From positions 55,820,169 through 55,884,168 of the forward strand of contig CM037783.1 of the NCBI GenBank assembly GCA_021229015.1: a stretch of DNA of 64,000 bases. The letters are read 5' to 3'. Origin of the DNA: Solen grandis (lineage: Eukaryota > Mollusca > Bivalvia > Adapedonta > Solenidae). The notes below the pieces were generated by a model that was given only the letters and a program-made list of their open reading frames with translations, was not told the DNA's origin and ran no database searches. The stretch's first letter is position 1; the number at the start of each line of letters is the position of its first letter. Positions 35,950-49,566 of the stretch are shown here, in pieces. The translations under genes and the position numbers were made by a program.

Positions 35950-36500
35950 AACATTATAGAACAGAACAGAAGAGAACATATATTTTATTGACTTGTAAAA
36001 ATTACATTGTCAAAATCAATACATGCACATTAAAATATAGTACCATTTAAGCATAATACCCCATATAATATAGTATAGTTTCAATTATTAAAATAGAAAA
36101 TATGTATGTATTGCAAATAAGCACAACGTATGTCAAATGATCAAATTTAACATTGATATATTTGCTCTTATAACAAATGCGTTTGTGTGTGTTTTTTTTA
36201 TTAGATTGACCAAATTATGACATATTTCAAAAACATGATATCCTCATAGTAATTGAAATGAGACCCAATATGAGATTTAGTAAAGGAAAATAACATGGAA
36301 AAAATAATAAAATGAATGAAAAAAAAATGGATGAAAAGTGGAAGAAAAGAGGACAAACCTCTAAATGCTTTATACTTATTTCATATTGTTCAAAATTTTG
36401 TTTCTGGATTCTAAAGAAATTTTAACGTAAATGGCTAAATTAAAAAGGACAGACCTGTTTTCACTTTTCAACAATTCAAGTCGGATTATTATAAAAATAC
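35950..36500. other. AT-rich spacer between two LINE fragments
   Basis: No exon. Possibly the shared 3' end regions of the two oppositely oriented LINE copies; I see no clear poly-A boundary. Confidence 0.35.
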
Positions 36501-36503
36501 AAT

Positions 36504-37600
36504 TTAATAATTTTTTTCTCTAATTTCTTTATATGTAGGACAGACTAGTATAAAATGAAATTCAGTCTCTACTTTTCTCATTGAACAACACTGACATAAT
36601 CTCTCTTCTCGTACTAGTCTATTTCTAGAGTATCTTCCTGTCTGCATCCTTAATGAATGAGAACTTAATCTAATTTTTGTTAAGAAAAAACGAAGTGACG
36701 CTGGAAGAAAATCTAGATATGTTTCATAAACAAATGTAGGTTTAACAAAGTGATATACTTCTAGAACATTACTTGTTTCCTTTTTTGACATCCAATTTTG
36801 TATGAAATTATCAATTAACCTTTGTTTAAACACAACAATAAACTTTTTAACATCAACCTTTTCGGGAGAATCCCAAATATATGTAAAACCGTGTTCACAC
36901 AATATTGTTTTAACATTATGTACCCAATTAGAGTGACCCTTTGAAGAATCATTAAAAGCCATAAAATATATACGATTTAGGATGATATTATTTGTGTCCA
37001 AAAGCTTAAACCAATATTTAAGGATAGATACGTACCTATTGATATAAAGAGGATATCGTCCTAATTCTCCATAAACCCCCATTGAACTGGTCGACTTTTT
37101 AACTTTAAGAACACTTTTACAAAATTTAAGGTGGATTCTTTCTATTTCTTTTGATTTTGAAAAACCCCATAATACAGCAGAATAATTTAATATTGAACCT
37201 ACAAAGGAATCAAACAGTTGACACAAAGTTTTAGGTTTTAATTTATATTTACCACAGTTAACTAATAAAACGTTCAAAGCCTTTAGAGCCTTCCCNNNNN
37301 NNNNNNNNNNNNNNNNNNNNNNNNNNNNNNNNNNNNNNNNNNNNNNNNNNNNNNNNNNNNNNNNNNNNNNNNNNNNNNNNNNNNNNNNNNNNNNNAGCCA
37401 AATATTCTTGATTAAGAGAAAAACTCCCCGTATAACTGAAAACTGTACCTAAATAATTAAAATTGTCAACTGTTTCCAAATTAACCCCTCCATATGACCA
37501 ATTTTCAGATTGTAACAAAGGACCCATTTTCCTAAACACCATAGTTTTTGTTTTATTAGTATTTACCACTAACCCCCATGTTTTACAATAATCATTTTGT
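36504..37600 (-). pseudogene. LINE reverse transcriptase C-terminal part, interrupted by a gap
   Basis: The minus-strand frame 37569-37258 carries NTNKTKTMVFRK and FNYLGTVFSYTGSF. The frame 37277-36504 continues with ILNYSAVLWGFSKSKEIERI, LKYWFKLL and a C-terminal Cys/His cluster (CQCC...FHFILVCPTY). A 100-N gap (37296-37395) lies between them, so whether the frame is continuous is unknown. This copy is better preserved than the 34561-35945 copy. Confidence 0.85.
37296..37395. other. Assembly gap (100 N)
   Basis: Exactly 100 unknown bases inside the minus-strand LINE fragment; repeat copies are a common cause of such breaks. Confidence 1.
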
Positions 37601-39100
37601 ATGATGGATGTGAAAATGGATGTGATAACTGGGTTAAAAAAAGAAATATTAAAGACTGGGACCTTACATGTACAAATTTATTGAATTGTTAAAATCAAGT
37701 AATAAGTCAATTCTTATCAATTTAGCTCGTTTTATTACAGAGGCAAAATAAAACGTAACGAAATTTTAATAAATGTTATTAGAAATCAATCAAATAACAA
37801 GAGTTTAATATGATTTTGTATATTTTCATGTTAGCGATCAAATTGCTCATTCTCCATATTACGCATTGATATAATTTGTGCATGTCATAGTAGCGCCCAC
37901 ATGCCGTTAATACACGGCAAACTTTCGTTCATGAAATTTTTCGAAATTTGTATTATTTGCTTTGAATCAAATCATTTGTATACCGCCACGTGATGCATGT
38001 ATTATAGGAATGATTGTATTGTGTATGTAATGAAATACTTTATGTATAAGTTACAAATGGAAAAATAAAATATCCATGTATCCTGTTTACTAAAAGGTCA
38101 GTTTCATTTTCATTTAAGTTAAACTTGAAACGAACTTAGTTCTTTAAATGAACCGTGCAACTTCTAAATTAACAGCTCATACTGCATGTAATTCATGTTT
38201 AAATTGATTCAGTTTTAACTTGTGGGTTGTTTAAAGAAAATACAAGAATTTTGTTCCTTTTATAATTTCACGAATTGGCAATTTCGTCAGACCAACTTAC
38301 CGAAATTTAATCAAATGGGGTTAAACAAAAATGACGAAAGCGATACATGCAATCTGTTTACACAATACCGCGGGTTGCCATGTCGATCCATAGCTGTTTA
38401 TTGGTTATCGATCCTAGATGTACAGAATGTTAAGTCTCATTACTTTAATTAACTCTTGACAGTACTTGGCCGCCCTCTTAAGCTTATTACAGGGAGTCTG
38501 CGAGACGTGTTCAAATGCTGTTCATACACGCGCAATATGCGATATAAATATATGAAGTTAACTAGCGAACCCAAAGTGTTCCTATAAAAGAGTTATTGTT
38601 GCATCGTACATACCACATTTTGTGGTTGTTGGACGAAGGGTGATTGGAAACTATTATAAAGCTCACTATCCGGTACGTAAATACTATACGTATATGTAAA
38701 TAAGTATTTATTTTCTTTTTATGAACGTATTTTTTTTTTCGAAAATGTTATTAGAAATATTATGAATAATATTTTATATTGTTCACAGAAGTGAAAATAA
38801 TATATAAAAACATAATCATTCTAGAAAAATCTACATCATTAAAGGTATATCGTTGTTTTCTTTATCTATTTACTTATTCTTGCTCTTTTTTATTTTTCTT
38901 AGTTTTAATCCACGCATCTTAAAATCTTTAAGACGTAAACATTATTTCAATTAGAGAGAGAGAGAGAGGGGGGGGGGGGGGGGGGAGAGAGAGAGAGAGA
39001 GAGGTGGTGGGGGGAGAGAAATTAAGAAAGAGAAACACCATTGAAACGCATAAATTACGATACATGTAATATCATAGCCACATCTTTTTTCTTCGCTTAC
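37600..39100. other. Intergenic upstream of the 7TM receptor; GA/G microsatellite 38954-39012
   Basis: No defendable exon. A frame at 38222-38452 has no recognisable domain. A (GA)n-(G)n-(GA)n run at 38954-39012 precedes the polypyrimidine tract and acceptor at 39083-39106. Confidence 0.4.
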
Positions 39101-39149
39101 TTTCAGATTAAAGGCTTGTAGCTTATTGTCAAATTTCGAAGCCGAAAAC

Positions 39150-42100
39150 ATGGCAAACCTTTTCCTTTTAATGCAGTTCCACAACGAAACTGAGGTAAGT
39201 ATAATAGTGGTTCAAAGAATTCATAAAGAAATAAAGATATATTTTTCTCTATGGCATTTGGTTTTTTCGCATGATTTATTTTAAATTAATAACTCAAGGT
39301 GACAATTATCTTCCTAAATGTATCTATGACAAAGCCCTCTACCAGTCACTGAATCATTTCATAGTTAAAAGTTTACTAAACTTTTAAAGACCTGTATGTA
39401 TAGAACATTGTTATATGAATTGAATATTATTTCACAACGGAAGGTCGATCCAGATAGAGAGAGAGAAAGGGGGGGATTGAATAATTTTAATTGATATTTC
39501 AGACATCGGTAAGTGATCTAGTCCGGATGGTGATGATATCGGAGGTGGGATGTGGAATCTCGTTGATTGGCTGTGTCCTCACTCTCTGCCTTCTCTGCTT
39601 TCTACCGTAAGTTTTCAAGGCGTATCCCATGATCTGTTTTTCCACGCCATCCAGAATGTCTTTCTTCTCTCCCCTCTAAGCATATATTTCTTCTGACCGT
39701 CTTATTTTTAGCTTTTCCAAATGATTTTATTATGTTCTTAATACCTCGTGTAAATCCACTCGCTGTTTTACGTTAAACTGTATTACGCTCATGTTTGTCA
39801 TTTGTCATTTACTTCCAATCCTAAAACCAAGTTCGCTCAGTTTCGTAATCTCACTAATTCTAAGCTCCTTGTCAGTTCAGTAAGTTCACTAATTCTCATC
39901 TCTTTGTAAGTCCCGTAAGTTCACTTTGCCAGTCCCGTAAGTTCACTAATTCTCAGCTCGTTGTCAGTCCAGTAAGTTCACTGATTCTGAGCTCGTTGTC
40001 AGTCCAGTAAGTTCACTGATTCTCAGCTCGTTGTCAGTCCAGTAAGTTCACTGATTCTCAGCTCGTTGTCAGTCCAGTAAGTTCACTAATTCTCAGCTCG
40101 TTGTCAGTCCAGTAAGTTCACTGATTCTCAGTTCGTTGTCAGTCCAGTAAGTTCACTAATTCTCAGCTCGTTGTCACTTCCGTACGTCTATTAATTCTCA
40201 GCTTGTTGTCAGTTCCGCAAGTTCACTAATTCTCAACTGGTTGTCAGTCCCGCAAGTTATCTCGTTCTAAGTACAGTAAGTAAGCGCGTTTTCCATGCCG
40301 TTTGCTCCCTCGCTGTCCGCACCGTAGGTTTCGTTAAGTTATTTCGTTGTGGTAGAAGTGAGATTGGGGGAGAAGAATAGTTACCTTGATGAAAAAAACA
40401 AAAACGATAATAAAGATACACATGTAGTAAGATATTCCTTTTGGGGTGGCGCTGGAAGTTTTAGTAATTGCATAAGTAAAAACAAGAAATAGGTTTTGTT
40501 TGTTTGTTTGTTTGTTGGGTTTAACGTCCCACCGACAGTATTTCAGTCATTTGGAGACGATGTCTACTTGAGACAGATATAGTGCTGCCACACTGCAGTA
40601 TCACGCCGTAGACATTAGGCATGATACCACACCCAGTCACATTATCCTGACACCGGGCCAACCAGTCCTGCAACTACCCTTATATGCTGAGCACCAAGCA
40701 AGGGAGCTATAACAGTACCATTCTTTACGATTTTGGTATGTCGCGGCCGGGGATCGAACCTTCGACCTTCCGCTCCCGAGGCGGACGCTCTAACTACTAA
40801 GCCTAAGCCACCGGGGAGGTAGAAACATGTTTTGGACACAGGCATATCAGCTAGATACAAACTGAAAGGAACCACAGAAAGTGACCAAAATGGAATTAAA
40901 CCTGCATGCTTGAACTGAATTTAATTTAGTAGCCACACGGGAAATAGAATGAAATACAAGCAGTTGGTGTTTGTTTCGATATCACATGCGCTTCTTACGT
41001 TACTCGTCACTAGGTACCTTACTCCATCGTCTTGTCCGGACAACAACAACAAAATAAAAATGCACAAATGGAGAAAATTAAAAAATTAACGCAGGTATCT
41101 TTATGATTCGTGTGGATTGAACTTCTAACTATATTTCAAGTTTGATGTTAATCTATCAAGTAGCTATAAAGTAACGGAAAGTTATGTTCGTCCTTCGGTG
41201 AGCATTATAATAAGTAGTATTTTCTCCTCTAGGATCAGGAGTGACGGATTGTTCATCACGGGTAACATGTGCTTACTGATGATGGTTGCTCAGATCTCTT
41301 TCATCGGCGCCGAAAATGTCTCCTACCCGGACCCGGTAATACATGTCACGAGATGTGCTATGTTTGTTTATTGATAGTTTGTCTATTTCATTTCGTGCTT
41401 GCAATCAACAATATTTGGTCATTTAGGGGAATTGTCTACATGAGACAATTAAAGAGATGCCTTTGTAAAGGAGTTATAGTACCAATATATAAAAGGAGAC
41501 CGTTTAGATACGACAAATTACATAGGTATTACAATGATAAACATAGTAGCAAAGATATTTTCGTTAATTATAAGATATCGATTTAATTCATGGGCGGAAG
41601 CAAGTACTATTTTTAGTGAAAACCAGTTTGGTTTCAGAGATAGTAGAAACACATCAGACTGTGTGTTTATTCTTCATGATATTATACAACATGTACTTTC
41701 AAAAAAATAAACCCCTTTATGTTGCTTTAATCGACTATGAAAAAGCTAGTCAGTCATGACATAGAAAATAAACTATTTGAGTTGAGTTGATAATACACTG
41801 AAAACCAGTGGTATCGTCCTCCTCGGACACGGGGGGTCATCGGTTCGATCCCCAGCTGCGATATAACAAAGGCATAAAAAATTGTACTGGTATAGTTCCA
41901 TTGCTTGGCACTCACCATATAAGGGTAGTTTCAGAGATGTTTAAAACATACCCGGGGGACAAAATCTACAGAAGCCCATTGGTAACATAACTTTTTAAGA
42001 ACCGCGGCCGTCATGGGCGGCAATCAATGTAGTCAAAAGGTACCACATAAAGCCTGATCTGCAGAAAACCACAGTTAAACCTTACTAAATTTAATTATAA

Positions 42101-43249
42101 AGTCCTCATTTCCAGACCACTGAGGAGCAGCGAACAACATAAAACCTGATCAGCCTGCGAGTTACTCGCAGGCTGATCTGGTTTTATGTTGTTCGCATAG
42201 GTCTTTTCATGGTTTCCTCTATGAGGGAAAGGGTTAAGAGGTCCCACTGGCAAAAAGTTCGATCAATCTGATAATTGATAAACACATGGTATAACGAATC
42301 ATTGTCAAATGGCAACCTTAACAACCTAATGACCCAATGTTCATATTTATTAGTCTGCTCCACCGTCAACATCCGTTGGTCGATTTTGAATCGAGCGATA
42401 CGATTGGACGATGTGAAATTGACATCGTCAATATTGTGGGAAATTGTTTGTGTAGATGTATTACGTCATCCTGGGGAAATTGTGAAAAACAAAAACAAAA
42501 CAAAACGTAAGTTGAGAGTGGAACAGATTTAAAAATATTTATAGTTAGTCAAACTTAATCGTCCAATGAAATACTTGTATTTCATTCGAAATTCAAAAAA
42601 AAATATTGCATTAAATGAACCGTGATATCTTGATATGGAGAAAATATAGTGCCTCGTGACCAAAGACCAATATAGGCGAAGCTTGATGCGGCGGCGAATG
42701 ATTACGTAGGCTCAAAATATAAATGTACCCAGTAACATTGACTCTTAACCGTACTTACAGCATCACGTGTGTTGTCAGTCAAACAGGAGGCGGTTCTATG
42801 ATGCGTGTTCAAAGGCAGAGCTATACGTCGTACATGACAAAGTGTAAATATGTTATCGTTTATATTTTAAACTTTATGTATATATCGAGTACTCCGCTTC
42901 GCGTCGCTTGCGATAAATTCCATAAAATTTAACATACAAACGATAACTAATGCACACAAGTTGTTTCATATCGCGTTGGTGCCTTTTGACAATGATTCGT
43001 TACAACATGTGTTAATTGAATATCAGACTGATCGAAGCATGCATAGAATATAATGAAAGCATACATTTATACAATGTTACGACCTCCGTAAGCAAGTGAT
43101 GTCAGATTTCGATCCTTACCATGTTCATTATACAGTATAGAGGGCCAAAACATCATAAACCTGTGGTTCTAGTGCCAGTGATTTGCAGATCTTTTTTTTT
43201 TATTTTTGGAAAAAAACTTTGATTGTAAGTTGTTTGGAGACTCTATCTA

Positions 43250-43284
<35 letters not shown>

Positions 43285-46200
43285 TAGCCAAATGTCACAC
43301 TGAAGTATCCCACCATAGACATGTATTTTCTACGATCGGCGATTGAACCAACGACCTCCCGAGGCTTTACATATACATCATTCTTTCTTTTCCAGATAAT
43401 GTGCAAGGTTGCTACATCACTCCTGCACTACTTCTTCTTGTGTTTCCACTTCTCATCTGTTGCTTATGGTATATATCTTTGGACAAAGGTGAGGCCAAGT
43501 TTCATGTTCGTCGTAAATTAGGAAGAAAAAGACACTAAGATTTTTTTGATTTTTTTTTAAATCAATTGCATCAATGAAAGTTTTGTTTGTTTTAAATGCA
43601 CACAATTTTATAAAGGATTTTAATAGCAATAATTAATTTATTTAATAAATACCAAGTTGAGGGATAGTAGGGGTAGGTTTCCTTGGTTTTCAATTCGCCA
43701 TATATAAACAAATGCAAGAATATTCTATTTTCAACCCAAAGGGATTGCATATATATATATATATTTCCCAAATGACATATCTCAAAAGAAATATTCATTT
43801 CGGTGAAATGAAAAGATGTTCGTAAAATTGCCCGACAAACAAATGCATGTGAATATTGCTTTAAATAGTTACTTTTGTTCAACAACCTTTGAAAAACACT
43901 CGGGTGGGGATATGCCTTTTAGAGGCGTTATGTTAACTAGGGCAAGTATTCTGAAAGTTCAGTAAACATCAATCTTGGCAGGGTGTTGATTTACAGTAAA
44001 GTGGTAATAAAAATAATAAAAATAATAATTTCGCACCAAGGAAGGTATTATTTACATTTTCTTTTTATTTTATTACATTTTTCATTTAATATCCTTATGA
44101 TATAAGTAAGTTTAGTACTCATTCCAGAATATGTATCATTTTTTTTCTAATTAACAAAGGCGTAACATGATAGTATTAATGCAGATCACATAGAATATCA
44201 TACGCTCATAAACCACTGCGATTGATATATTCTTTGTCGTCAGGGAATATTTCGTTACGCGAGATCAAGATGGGTTTTGTCATTTTAAATAGCTCTAGCA
44301 TGCAACACTACACGTGTCACGGTATACAGCTTACCAATTGGGTGAAAAGTATCGAAAACCGGCCGGGTATTAGAACCTCCAGTCTCAGCGTGTAGACATA
44401 ATTTCATCTCTTTTTGAGATAAAGTTGCAAAAATATTAAAATATAAAATATATATAACATTAAAGTTACAACTTATTTTTTATAAATTTCACTCGTTCAT
44501 CGCTATTTTTCACAGTGGCCGAGAGGGTAAAGTCGCTGGCTTTAACACTCACTCAGCCCCTCACCGCGTGGGTTCGAATCCCGGCAGGGTCATTCGGAAC
44601 CTTCCAGCTGGCTTGCGGTAGGTCGGTGGTTCTACCTAAATGCCTCCGTGCATTCGGGGTCTTCCTCCACCTGTAATTAGCTGGACGTCGTTATATGACT
44701 GAAATACTGTCGAAGCGACGGTAAGCTCAAATAGTCTAGTCTTGTCTAGTCAAGTCTAAAAAAAATCAAGGCATGAAAATAACTGAAAGAAAAAAATCTG
44801 AATACTTCAAAAATTAAACTGATATCTTCAAAATATTTTATCGCAATTTGTAACTCATAATGTATTTTAAAAGTTACAAGTTAAGATACTGTCAAAAATG
44901 CATGGAAAATACCAAATGAAAATATAGAATATACATTATGCCAGGAACAAAATGCATAAAAACTACCTCAAATCTATGAATTTTATAATTTTTTTCCAAT
45001 TAAAAACAAAAATAAAATCAACAGATTTTCCGTTATCTTTTTTTTTCAGATTCAATTCTCAGATATAAAGGCTCTCTGAAAATGTTAAAAAAATGTATAC
45101 ATCTTTTATACTAGAACTGAATTTTTATTGAAATTTTAGACATATTTGCATAAAAAACACTATCGTGACTTTCTGAACCCTCAACATTTGGCAAATATAC
45201 TTTAAATCATGTTTATTACAGGAAAATATATCTTTGAGGTTTCATTTATCCTTCTAATAAAAATAAATGAGAGAAAAAAAAATACAAAAATTAAAATCAG
45301 TGGTCCCACGTTGTAGCATCCTTAACCACTAGGTCAGGTCAGTGAGACTAATGGTTTGTTGTATTTGTAGATAGGGCCGGGAGCCATACTAACCCGCAGA
45401 AAGAAAGGGTGGTACGTGACTTTGATATGGGCGACACCTCTACTTATTGTCCTGGTAACGCTGTCCGCCCGAGGCGATTTGTATGGCACTGAACAATGGT
45501 GAGTACAGTATGGCATTTTTAATGCGAGTTCAACAGATAATCGATACATCGTTGTCGTTTTTTGTCTATCTGTCTGTCTGTCTTTTTGTCATAAAACTTT
45601 AACCTTGACCATAACACGGAAGTTTTTCCACCTACAGCCTCCAAACTGCACAGGTACATGCAAATTGATGAGCTCTACCCGCAAGGTTACCTTGTCCTTT
45701 GTAAATGGTCTAAGGGGGGGGGCGGATGTGCATGGCGTTCATTCGAATATGGCACTTGTTGATTATAATGTCAAAGTTTCGATAGATCGATTTTCCGAAA
45801 ACCATGCCGAAATATATTCCAAGTCCAAGTACTAATTACGTGATTAAACACTAACAGAAAGAGACATGGGAGTACATCAAGATTCAGAGGACTAGTACTC
45901 TCAGTTTTTCAAACATCGGATTTTTCTAACATTGTTTTTACCGTCATCGCGTATTTACCGTAAATATAAGATAAAGGACTGATATGATGCCTTTCACGTG
46001 TGTATTTCAATTACTTTAATGATACATTATCATTTTCCCCGATAAGCTATCAAATATCGACCTCGATTGTGTCGGGGAATGGTGGTGGTGGTGGTGTGTG
46101 TGTGTGTGTGTGTTGGGGGGGGGGGGTAATCAAGGCGATGTATTTTAGCTGGAATGTCATTCTCATTTGGAAGAACATAAAATAGCAGTAAATGTCAACC

Positions 46201-46789
46201 TATTATTCGGATGGCGTAGTCCAATTTCGTATGCTAGGTACTCTGAAAAGTGTTTTACTATGATCGGAGAATGTGGAATGTAGAATGTGAAATTTGTAAC
46301 ATCGGCATAATCATATATTAACTCTTCACAGATATGTGAAACTCCTTTATCCGATATTGGAATTTCATTTTCCCCTATTTCCCACGAACCCATTTGGTTA
46401 AAATTTGAAGAGGAGCGTTACTCACTTCCTCATTTCTTATCAACAGCACCGGCAGTATTTGCAATAAAATTTCCTTGTTAAAGAAATAGACTAGGTCAAG
46501 TTGTCCAGTGGCTAGGATTGCCTGATCACGAAACGGAGTTCTCGAAAATACTTAGATACGACCTCAGACTCAAATATGGGTATCCTACTCAAATCCTTAT
46601 TGAAACTAATGGTCATAGTTTGAGTCTAAAAATCACTGTCCATTTTCCATTTAGAATTATATGTAGTTTCTATAAATATGCATATTATATAAAAAATCTC
46701 CGAGACGCACCTATTTACCTAAGTCTGAACACGTATCTAGTTACAAATATTAAACAATGATATATGTGTCATACTGCTAACATAAAGTG

Positions 46790-46834
<45 letters not shown>

Positions 46835-47083
46835 TTAACGAAACTTGTAAATACTCCGTTCGATTTCAAACTTGTAGAGAAGATATATTTTCCAAAACAT
46901 ATGCCCAGTAAATATTAAAATGTGCACTGGCTTAATCTGTTGTCTGCTTGAATAATTTTGACGCATAATCAACCCTGTGAAACCAATTTTCGTGGAAAGC
47001 TATAGAAAACCAAAAATTTGTTATTTTGAATACATCAAATGCTATAGACAAAACTTTAGTCGGAGTGCTTATAAGTTTCGTCT

Positions 47084-47120
<37 letters not shown>

Positions 47121-49501
47121 AGTAATTTTGAATCCTCTACATGATCAAACCACTTTCGTCCGAACTCTGTCTGATATGCGAATGCTTACAGAAGACGTGT
47201 CTGATATTAAAATGTATTCTTGAACTTTGTTTCTGTTAAACTCTTAAGGTTTGATATTTCGGACGCTAGTTTATATAAGCACTATTAAAAAGCTTCCTTG
47301 TAACTGACATGGGTGATGTAATTAGATTATTACTTTAATGCTTTTGGACAAAACAATAATATTTTCGAAGATAATTAAATAATGCATCGAGATTTATGAT
47401 TAATTTAGTATTATTGATTTTATTCTCCGACGGAGAATCGAACCCCGGTCTCCCGCGTGACAGACAAAATGTTTGCCTCATATCACCAAGGAGATATTAC
47501 ACTTGTTATGAAGATGGCTATTTTTAGTCACACATACAACTATCAAAGTTTGTCCTTAATATTTTCCGAGTTCAACTTTTCCTACACTTTTCAAGGGATT
47601 TTGACCAAACTTTCACGGGTTTCTTGTCATGCACTGCCCCAGCGTATGATTTCGGAATTTTGTGATTAGATCATTTTTGACGGAGTTATGCCCCTTTTTA
47701 ATTTTTTTCCAAACTATCTTCCGAGCACATCCGCTCCTACATTTTTGAATGGATTTTGATTAAACATCAATTGCTATCAACTGCCCCAGTGCATATTGTC
47801 GAGCATCTATGATTTCTTTGTATATTTTCTGATCGCAACTTACCCTTCATTACTATTTTTAAAGGTAGGGGAATGGCAAAGTATATAAGATTGAAAACCT
47901 GGTTTTGAGTCATTCTATGACACTTGTTCATATCGAGTGTTGAGAGAGAAACTAGGCTAAGTGCTGATATATTTAGATGTACTTAGTCTGGTTTCGCTCT
48001 AACCCCTCGATATGTACATTGAGGTTTGGGACAAGCTGAAAGTACACATATATATTCCTTATTCCTAATGACCTTTTTATTCCATCTTCCATTGAGCAGT
48101 GATTTTTTTTATCATAAATTATATCTAGATCTTATAATACATGTACCACAAGACACGTTTGAGGATAATGATTTTTTTTTACAAAACGGTAAACACTCAT
48201 TGAAATCTTTTGAACTGTCTGTTGGTACATATTCGTATAATCAATTCGTTAAATGGCTGAAAATACGGATCTAAAATAAATATATACTCGTACGCAAATC
48301 AGTTACAAATGTAGCTGTTCAATATATAAACAGAAGAGTAGGGACAAAAACTTAACACTTAAAATAATGTATGTCGAATTCGCTTTTTATCACAAAGGTT
48401 TAGAAAATTATCATGGCTAGTTTTAATTTTCCTTCTTTGTCTGTATAGAAAATAAATGCATTGTGAAAGTATGCCTTTAACAAGTCTTGAAACCAGTAAA
48501 TTTGTTAAGTTGTACTTAGATTTTGATAAGAACTCATCTGTAAGGCATACAAAGGGAAGTTATTATTGGTATTTCTTATATTATTGGGTGCTCTTTCTTG
48601 ATTAGTGATATAGCGTGTCTAAAACGACCATACAAATTCACATCATTAATTACTACTATTATGTCAAAACAGAATAAAAATAATATATGAATATAGTTTT
48701 TCTTCAATTTATTGGAACATTCCTTTTATTTATATATGCAATATCATGTTACAATACTGAACATCATAATTCGCACCAATTGTTTTGTCATATGTTTCGT
48801 ATGTAGAATACGCTTGTTGTTGTATTGTTGTTGTATTGGGGTTTACCGTCGCTGCGATAGTATTTCAATCATATAGCGACGTCCAGCTAATTACAGGTGG
48901 AGGAAGACCCGAGTACACAGAGGTACCCGGGTAGAACCACCGACCTACCGCAAGCCAGCTGGAAGGCTTCCTCACATGAAAAATCCGAAGTCCCTACCGG
49001 GATTCGAAGTCCCTACCGGGATTCGAACCTACAGCGGTGAGGGGCTGAGAGATTTGTAGTCCACGACTGTAACCGCTCGGCCACGGCGGCCCCCGTAGAA
49101 TACGCCAACCGATGTCAAGCAATATGATAATCTGAAGTAGGGATATGTAATAACTCTTGAAATGGATAATGATTTCACTATTGAAATATAAACAACTGAT
49201 TATACTTTATTTTGCAATACTGACGATTCCTGGCATGTTTAACACACTATATACTAGACGAAACTTATAAGTACGTCGACTAAACTTTTGTCTATAGCAT
49301 TTGTCAAAATAACAGATCTTTTTGTTTACAATAGCTTTCCACGAAAATTGGTTTCACAGAGTTAATTATGCGTCAACATTATTCAAGCAGACAACAGATT
49401 GAGCCAATGCACATTTCAATTTCAATATTTACTGGGCATATCTTTTTGGAAAATTTATCTTCTCTACAAGTTAGAAATCGGAGTATTTACAAGTTTCGTT
49501 A

Positions 49502-49566
<65 letters not shown>

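Noticed and set aside
38222..38452. 76-codon frame as a possible ectodomain exon of the 7TM receptor
   Set aside because: No GAIN, GPS or other ectodomain motif and no matching donor in phase with the acceptor at 39106.
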